Of a stretch of 64,000 bases of DNA, positions 59,476 to 64,000 are shown one piece after another. The first letter of the stretch is position 1; every line of letters starts with the position of its first letter. The translations under genes were made by a program, and so were the position numbers. This stretch comes from JBBQYD01 sp942493075 (GTDB lineage: Bacteria > Verrucomicrobiota > Verrucomicrobiia > Limisphaerales > UBA8199), in contig OW818681.1 of the NCBI GenBank assembly GCA_942493075.1, positions 3,472,001-3,536,000 on the forward strand, read 5' to 3'. Under the pieces are notes generated by a model that did no database searches, was not told the origin of the DNA, and was given only the letters and a program-made list of their open reading frames with translations.

Positions 59476-59966
59476 GAATCGCGATTCTTAAACACCGGTC
59501 AAGGGATGCTTCCTTCCTGATTGAAGCACTTGTTTACTTCAGCGTGGTGGTCGTCCTGCTCGCGATCGCCTACATGGCCCTGGACCGGTGTATTGCCAAT
59601 TCAATTGCCCTGCGCCGTGCCGCTGATGACATCGGAAACGCGTTACGCACCGGGGAGCGCTGGCGGGCGGATGTGCGCAACTCAACGAGCACGCGCTGGG
59701 AGAATATTGAAGGAGCACCTGTCTTCCGACTTCACACAAAACAGGGGGAGATCCAGTACCGGTGGGATGCAGGCGCGTTGAGCCGCAGGGTTGGCAAGGG
59801 ACAATGGACGACCCTCCTCAACCGGGTGAAAGTCATCAACATCTCAGCGGACAAGCGTGAGCATGTGTCAGCGTGGCGATGCGAGATGGAGTTGGAGCCT
59901 CGCCGCAAGTCAACACGCGTTCAGCCACTATTCACCTTCTACGCCGTTCCGGGAGGACCGTTATGA
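59472..59966 (+). CDS. Pseudopilin-like protein (GspJ-like size)
   Basis: The start at 59472 (164 aa) is set by ATGA overlap with the previous stop. The prepilin segment is RDA-SFLIEALVYFSVVVVLLA, with Glu at mature position 5 and Ala at -1. The C-terminal part is a soluble domain (WENIEGAPVFRLHTKQGEIQ, VKVINISADKREHVSAWRCE) with a length typical of GspJ-like minor pseudopilins. It probably forms part of the tip complex with its neighbours. Its stop overlaps the next start (ATGA). Confidence 0.82.
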   Translation: MRIAILKHRSRDASFLIEALVYFSVVVVLLAIAYMALDRCIANSIALRRAADDIGNALRTGERWRADVRNSTSTRWENIEGAPVFRLHTKQGEIQYRWDAGALSRRVGKGQWTTLLNRVKVINISADKREHVSAWRCEMELEPRRKSTRVQPLFTFYAVPGGPL

Positions 59967-60196
59967 GAGTCGCTTTTCAGTCAAACCGCTTGCGCCAGAG
60001 AGGAATGGCCAGTCTGGTAGTGATCATTGTGCTGGCGACAGTGCTGATCTATGTCATGGGAAATGTCCGAACGCTACATTACTTGAGCCAGGACCTGAAA
60101 TTGATCGAGAAGCAGCAGCAACGCCGGGTGCAAGAACGATTTGCAGCGCCCACCAATCACCTGAATCAACCTGCTGTTGCTCCGGCCACGCCCTGA
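59963..60196 (+). CDS. Short membrane-anchored pseudopilin-like protein
   Basis: The start at 59963 (77 aa) is supported by a GGGAGG 7 bases upstream and by ATGA overlap. A basic leader (SNRLRQRG) and a hydrophobic helix (MASLVVIIVLATVLIYVMG) resemble the N-terminus of GspK/PilX-type pilins. It lacks Glu at position 5 and has no large C-terminal domain, only about 40 helical, Gln-rich residues. It may be a truncated minor pseudopilin or a small assembly factor. It is the last gene of the operon. Confidence 0.7.
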   Translation: MRVAFQSNRLRQRGMASLVVIIVLATVLIYVMGNVRTLHYLSQDLKLIEKQQQRRVQERFAAPTNHLNQPAVAPATP

Positions 60197-60280
60197 GATC
60201 CGGCTCTTTTCGCAGTATAAGCGCTTCCTGGTTGCACTTGCCGCTTTCTTAACGGCACGGGGCCATCTATCTTACAGAGC

Positions 60281-60298
60281 GCCGGCCTTCCGGCTTTT
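60281..60298 (+). terminator. Weak possible terminator after the pseudopilin operon
   Basis: A 5-bp GC stem (GCCGG/CCGGC) with loop CCTT and TTTT lies 85 bases after the last pseudopilin-like gene and 16 bases before the next start. It is short, so confidence is low. Confidence 0.4.
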
Positions 60299-60313
60299 CG
60301 TTAATTTGTATCT

Positions 60314-61516
60314 ATGCAACCATTGTCGACCGTAATTGTTAAACCCGGCGAAGCTGACCGCCTCGTGGCAGGACACCCGTGGGTGTATCACGGCTCCATC
60401 TCCCGAATGACTCAGCCGGCTGCTGACGGCGACGTGGTGCAGGTTAAGGACCACCGTCAGCGTTTTCTTGGCGTCGGTTTTTATAATTCGAAATCCAAGA
60501 TCAACGTACGCCTGCTGTCCCCGGATCGGATTCAAGTGGACCGCCAGTTCTTTCTGAACCGCATTTCGACTGCTTTGGCAGTTCGCCGCAAGCACATGCC
60601 AGAGGCGAGCTCATTTCGTGTGGTTAATGCCGAAAGTGATTTCCTCAGCGGGCTTATCGTGGATAAGTATGAGGATGTTCTCGTGGTGCAAACCTCCGCT
60701 CTGGGTATGGATCAGCGCAAGACCGTCATTCTGGACGTTTTGCAGGAACTGCTCAATCCACGTGCGATTCTGGAGCGCAATGACGTGGCTTCACGCAAGT
60801 TTGAGGGCCTGGCGGAAGCCAACGGCCTTGTTCGAGGGGAGCTCCAGGAAGGCCCCCTGGAGATTAAGCTAAACGGTTTGTCCTTTGAGGTGGATCTCCG
60901 GGCCGGACACAAAACCGGCCTCTACCTTGATCAGCAAACCAATTACGACCTGGTTTCACGCTATGCCAGGAACGGACGCGTCCTGGACTGTTTCTCTTTC
61001 CTTGGGGGATTTGGGCTGCATGCGGCACGAGCGGGTGCAAGCTTCGTGCAAATGTTGGATCAAAGTGCCGATGCCATCAAGCTCGCTCAACGAAATGCGG
61101 AGCGCAACGGCCTTGCAGGAACATGCGCATACGAATGCGTGAATGTGTTCGATTGGTTAAAAGCCAACACCACGCCGGCTCCCAACGAGAAGATTATTCC
61201 GTCCTGGGACTTGGTTATTCTAGATCCACCCTCGTTTACGCGGAACCGGGCCTCAGTGCCGGATGCCCTCAGGGGTTATAAGGAGATCCATCTCCGCGCG
61301 CTGAAGTTGCTAAAGCCCGGCGGCGTGCTGGCCAGCTTCTGCTGCTCCCATCACGTGGATGCCGGATTGTTTCTGGATACGCTTCTCTCGGCAGCCTACG
61401 ATGCTCACAAAATCTTGCGTCGTGTCGCTACCTACTCACAGGCACCTGATCATCCGGTTATCCCGATGATTCCCGAAACGGAATATCTAAAGGGCTTTGC
61501 GTTTGAGCTGGCTTAA
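60314..61516 (+). CDS. rlmI: 23S rRNA (cytosine-C5)-methyltransferase, RlmI-like
   Basis: The 400-residue product has an N-terminal PUA domain (residues about 5-80, VIVKPGEADRLVAGHPWVYH), the EEHD-like beta domain, then a class I methyltransferase core. The core has VLDCFSFLGGFGLHAARAGA (SAM-binding), DQSADAIKLAQRNAERNGLA, WDLVILDPPSFTRNRASVPD and GGVLASFCCSHHVDAGLFLD. The DPPSF and CCSHH motifs match the RlmI/RlmK family, which methylates C1962 of 23S rRNA in E. coli. The exact position modified here is inferred from family. It converges with rnd, with stops overlapping by 4 bases. Confidence 0.92.
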   Translation: MQPLSTVIVKPGEADRLVAGHPWVYHGSISRMTQPAADGDVVQVKDHRQRFLGVGFYNSKSKINVRLLSPDRIQVDRQFFLNRISTALAVRRKHMPEASSFRVVNAESDFLSGLIVDKYEDVLVVQTSALGMDQRKTVILDVLQELLNPRAILERNDVASRKFEGLAEANGLVRGELQEGPLEIKLNGLSFEVDLRAGHKTGLYLDQQTNYDLVSRYARNGRVLDCFSFLGGFGLHAARAGASFVQMLDQSADAIKLAQRNAERNGLAGTCAYECVNVFDWLKANTTPAPNEKIIPSWDLVILDPPSFTRNRASVPDALRGYKEIHLRALKLLKPGGVLASFCCSHHVDAGLFLDTLLSAAYDAHKILRRVATYSQAPDHPVIPMIPETEYLKGFAFELA

Positions 61517-62589
61517 CCTTGAGTGAGCAACTCACGCTGCCAGTTCATCAGCTCTGGCGCGTACCTGTCCCAGTCGTGAGCCAAATCCGAAATGGTCGAT
61601 CGGCTCGCGATTAGCGTCGGGTCGATCCCAAGCTCCGTGGCACGACGATCCCTGATTTGTTGCACTTCGGCATAGCGGGAACGCTCTGCTTCCGAGGGAC
61701 GCCGGGTCAGGGCCTTTCGTATGCGCGGGTGGTGTTCGGCAGGAAGCCCCCGCGCCCGTTCGACGGCCTGCAGAAGGCCTTCGCGGCGTCTTTCTGAAAG
61801 ATGTCGTGGAAAGAGGGGCTCAACCGCTTTCCCTTGGGATGCAGCCAGTGCAATATCGACCAGCAACTCATGACTCAGCACAAAGAAAGGTGGCCGATTA
61901 GCCGCTACGGCTTCGGTTTCACGCCATCCCCAAAGCTCCCGCAGCACTGCCATCCCTAGCCGCCCTAGCTGATGAGAGCCCTTTACACGCCACACGAGGT
62001 CGGCGTCGATTAGACGATCACGGGCACATTCCCGGATGAGCCTCGAGCAGGATTCCTGGTGCCAGGTCAAGCGCCCTTTAGCCTCCAGTTCCTTTCGCAG
62101 TGTGTCGGAAAGAGGCTTCAGATAATGAGTATCATTGCGGGCGTACTCCTCCATCCGCCGGGTCAGAGGTCGAATTGCCCAGTTGGCTTTCTGGGGACCT
62201 TTTTCCAGCTTTACCTGAAGGCACTGCTCAACCAAGTGGCTGAGACCAAAGTGCTTAATTCCGATCAACCGCGCCGCAAGCATCGTGTCAAAGATGGAGC
62301 GGGGCACAAACTCGTGATGCTTTCGGAGCAAGCGTAGATCGTAGTCTGCTCCATGCATGATCAACTCATGGTGACTAAGGCCTTCTAACAAGGGAGCTAA
62401 GGAGAAACCCTGAAGGGGATCGATCAAGCGGTCGCTGGAAGCGGTGCTGATCTGGATCAAACAAACCTTCTCAGGATAGGCGTGCAAGCTGTCGGCCTCA
62501 GTATCCACAGCGACCCAGGTTGCCGCCCCTAGAGTCTCCACATACTTCTGGAGTTTTTCCGCACTATCAATCACTCCTGCATTATACAA
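61513..62589 (-). CDS. rnd: Ribonuclease D
   Basis: RNase D trims 3' ends of tRNAs and other small RNAs. The 358-residue protein has the DEDDy exonuclease motifs: WVAVDTEADSLHAY, LIMHGADYDLRLL and EEYARNDTHYLKPL (Tyr and Asp of Exo III). An HRDC-type helical region follows (VLSHELLVDIALAASQGKAV). The start is uncertain: the TTG at 62589 lies within a perfect TATAAT-containing stretch, and a GTG at 62574 has AGGA immediately before it, so the true start may be a few codons further in. Length is normal for the family. Confidence 0.93.
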   Translation of the reverse strand: MYNAGVIDSAEKLQKYVETLGAATWVAVDTEADSLHAYPEKVCLIQISTASSDRLIDPLQGFSLAPLLEGLSHHELIMHGADYDLRLLRKHHEFVPRSIFDTMLAARLIGIKHFGLSHLVEQCLQVKLEKGPQKANWAIRPLTRRMEEYARNDTHYLKPLSDTLRKELEAKGRLTWHQESCSRLIRECARDRLIDADLVWRVKGSHQLGRLGMAVLRELWGWRETEAVAANRPPFFVLSHELLVDIALAASQGKAVEPLFPRHLSERRREGLLQAVERARGLPAEHHPRIRKALTRRPSEAERSRYAEVQQIRDRRATELGIDPTLIASRSTISDLAHDWDRYAPELMNWQRELLTQG

Positions 62590-62764
62590 ACGGGTTAAGG
62601 CAAAGGGCCATTCAGAAATTAAGCAAGCGAGGGAATGTGAAGATATAAAATACTGATTATCAAATACTTTTAACTTGCCCTCGGCTTGAAAAAAGTTAAT
62701 GAACCAACATTAGTCGTTGACGCGCAATATGTTGAGCGCGCGCTCCGCCCCGTTTTTTACGTAG

Positions 62765-62792
62765 TTGACGATGCTCCATAGTGGCCCATAAT
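62765..62792 (+). promoter_or_regulatory. Sigma-70-like promoter for the DUF5679-NDK transcript
   Basis: TTGACG (62765-62770) and CATAAT (62787-62792) are separated by 16 bases, each matching five of six consensus positions. The predicted transcript start is near 62799, upstream of the zinc-ribbon gene. The flanking 62630-62710 stretch is AT-rich. Confidence 0.5.
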
Positions 62793-62841
62793 CTTTAGAG
62801 TAACTGCGCACGGCATGAAGCTACTGCGCAGCCATTTTTCT

Positions 62842-63042
62842 ATGCCCGAAGGATACTGCGTCAAATGCAAAGCAAAGAAGGAAATTGTGGATGCGGTCGA
62901 GGAAACCATGAAGAACGGGCGCAAAGCAATTAAAGGCAAATGCCCGACGTGTGGCACAGTCATGTTCAAGATACTGGGAGGCAAGTCAGCCGTCCCGGCG
63001 TCAGAAATCACCACGGGCGCAGCCAATCACACTCCTTCCTGA
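62842..63042 (+). CDS. DUF5679 zinc-ribbon-like small protein
   Basis: I choose the ATG at 62842 (66 aa), giving MPEGYCVKCKAKKEIVDAVE; an ATG at 62815 adds nine atypical residues. Two CxxC pairs (YCVKCKAK and GKCPTCGTVM) flank a short beta segment (EETMKNGRKAIKG), the pattern of DUF5679, a small zinc-ribbon family often found near topoisomerase or nucleic-acid genes. It probably binds zinc and nucleic acid or a protein partner. It ends 6 bases before the NDK-like gene, so the two are cotranscribed. Confidence 0.88.
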   Translation: MPEGYCVKCKAKKEIVDAVEETMKNGRKAIKGKCPTCGTVMFKILGGKSAVPASEITTGAANHTPS

Positions 63043-63048
63043 TTTTAT

Positions 63049-64000
63049 ATGTCTGAACAACTCGCGTACGTAATTATAACTCCCTATTCGCTGTACAAGT
63101 CTCGAACAGGCGGAATTCTCAGCCGCCTTATCACCCGCACCGGCCTTGATCTGGTTGGTGCCCGAATGTTTGCTCCCAGTGCGGAACTGGTTAAAAAATA
63201 CTCAGACGAGACCATCTCAGCAAACGATCCCCAGGATCGCCGGATCCAGGAACTGATTTACGAGTATATCGTCAGGAATCTGAGTCCCGATGCCAAAACC
63301 GGACGCCGCCGTCGCGTCATGATGCTTCTCTTCAAGGGTGAGGATGCCGTACGAAAGACGCGCTCGGTAATAGGTAATATTGGCCCCGAGCGGCGGGGTG
63401 GAGAAACGATTCGGGACACCTACGGGGATCTCATTATCGATGAGGAAAACGAAGTTAAATACTTTGAACCGGCTGTGCTTGCCGCTCCCACTCCAGAGGA
63501 AGCCGAGTCCAAACTAAAGCTTTGGGCAAGATATTCTGAAACCGATGGCGGCATTGCAGAGAATGTTATTGGCTACAATCCGGGAGAAACTCCCCAGCGC
63601 ACCTTGGTGCTCATCAAACCGGAGAACTTCAGGTTTCCGACGGGCCGTCCGGGTAACATGATTGATTTCTTTTCGCGAACCGGACTATTCATAGTTGGAG
63701 TCAAGGTTCACCGCATGAGCGTTTCCCAAGCCGTAGATTTTTACGGACCGGTTCGGGAAGTACTGCGCACGAAGCTCAAGGACATGGTTGGAAGCCGGTG
63801 CCGCGCCGCATTGGAAAAGGAACTCGGATTCAAGGTCGGCCCTGAGCAGGAACGAGAATTGGGCAACGTGATCTGCCCTCTGTTTGGGGATCATCAATTT
63901 GAGAATATCGTCCGGTTCATGTCAGGCAAAGCGCCTTCCGAATGTGCTCCTGAGGATATGAACAAGCCGGGATCGGAGAAGTGCATAGCCCTGGTCTACG
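63049..64000 (+). CDS. Tandem nucleoside-diphosphate-kinase-like protein, 3' partial
   Basis: The frame runs without stops from the ATG at 63049 to the window end (317 codons seen). Residues about 4-145 form a first NDK-like domain (LAYVIITPYSLYKSRTGGIL, GNIGPERRGGETIRDTYGDL), but the usual KPD lysine is replaced (TPYS) and the HGSDS catalytic-His segment is missing (LAAPTPEEAESKLKLWA). Residues about 187 onward start a second domain with LVLIKPENFRFPTGRPGNMI, which keeps the KP motif and has a long insertion (VGPEQERELGNVICPLFGDH). Its catalytic-His region lies beyond the window. It may be an active kinase through domain 2 or a regulatory relative. Confidence 0.85.
   Translation, partial: MSEQLAYVIITPYSLYKSRTGGILSRLITRTGLDLVGARMFAPSAELVKKYSDETISANDPQDRRIQELIYEYIVRNLSPDAKTGRRRRVMMLLFKGEDAVRKTRSVIGNIGPERRGGETIRDTYGDLIIDEENEVKYFEPAVLAAPTPEEAESKLKLWARYSETDGGIAENVIGYNPGETPQRTLVLIKPENFRFPTGRPGNMIDFFSRTGLFIVGVKVHRMSVSQAVDFYGPVREVLRTKLKDMVGSRCRAALEKELGFKVGPEQERELGNVICPLFGDHQFENIVRFMSGKAPSECAPEDMNKPGSEKCIALVY

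Noticed and set aside
1..64000. tRNA, rRNA, CRISPR arrays and insertion sequences
   Set aside because: Reading for T-loop-like strings, regularly spaced repeats and transposase motifs gave no supportable hit.

Overview
The window looks like chromosomal DNA of a free-living, heterotrophic member of the Verrucomicrobiota, perhaps close to Pedosphaera/Limisphaerales. This is an inference from gene content: a pseudopilin with an H-X9-DG tail, a Tat-exported Gfo/Idh/MocA oxidoreductase, Reg_prop sensor kinases, an LVIVD-repeat protein, a GspE/GspF pseudopilin operon, large secreted proteins with thrombospondin-type-3-like calcium repeats, and a tandem nucleoside-diphosphate-kinase-like protein. 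I see no tRNA, rRNA, CRISPR array, transposase or prophage module, so this is mostly a core/accessory mosaic with little sign of recent mobility.

Bases 1-13.8 kb carry six co-directional, tightly spaced genes for exported proteins. They encode a beta-rich protein cut by the window edge, a secreted phage-tail-collar (fibre-like) protein, a 2621-residue giant protein, a calcium-repeat protein, a membrane-anchored MORN-variant protein and an Ig/cadherin-like protein. The last third of the giant protein (long helices, then a beta-rich end) resembles the layout and terminal motifs of Tc-toxin A subunits. This is the best candidate here for an undescribed system. Bases 13.9-22.9 kb hold single metabolic genes: a pseudopilin, an alpha/beta hydrolase, a Tat oxidoreductase, glycerate kinase, a glutaredoxin, panC, nadB and a chorismatase-like gene.

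Bases 22.9-35.5 kb form an alpha-glucan/trehalose locus. A minus-strand operon encodes TreS-maltokinase fusion, MalQ, a GH57/DUF3536 protein and TreY, and glgC diverges from it. Together these could make ADP-glucose, shuffle glucan chains, and interconvert maltose, maltose-1-phosphate and trehalose. GlgE, TreZ, GlgA and GlgB are not in view. Bases 35.5-42.2 kb hold an LVIVD protein, a Reg_prop histidine kinase with its NarL-type regulator, and a methyltransferase. Bases 42.5-46 kb hold an OPA-type transporter, a glycerophosphodiesterase and a GH43 enzyme.

Bases 46-53.8 kb contain small envelope lipoproteins, a hairpin-rich intergenic segment, a nucleotidyltransferase-fold protein, a TIM-barrel epimerase, a DUF892 ferritin-like protein, a three-gene phosphorelay with ATGA overlaps, and a PocR-AraC regulator. 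Bases 54.1-60.2 kb hold an orphan sugar-ABC ATPase and a compact GspE-GspF-GspF-pseudopilin operon. Bases 60.3-64 kb hold an RlmI-like rRNA methyltransferase, RNase D, a DUF5679 zinc-ribbon protein and the start of the NDK-like gene, which runs off the window.
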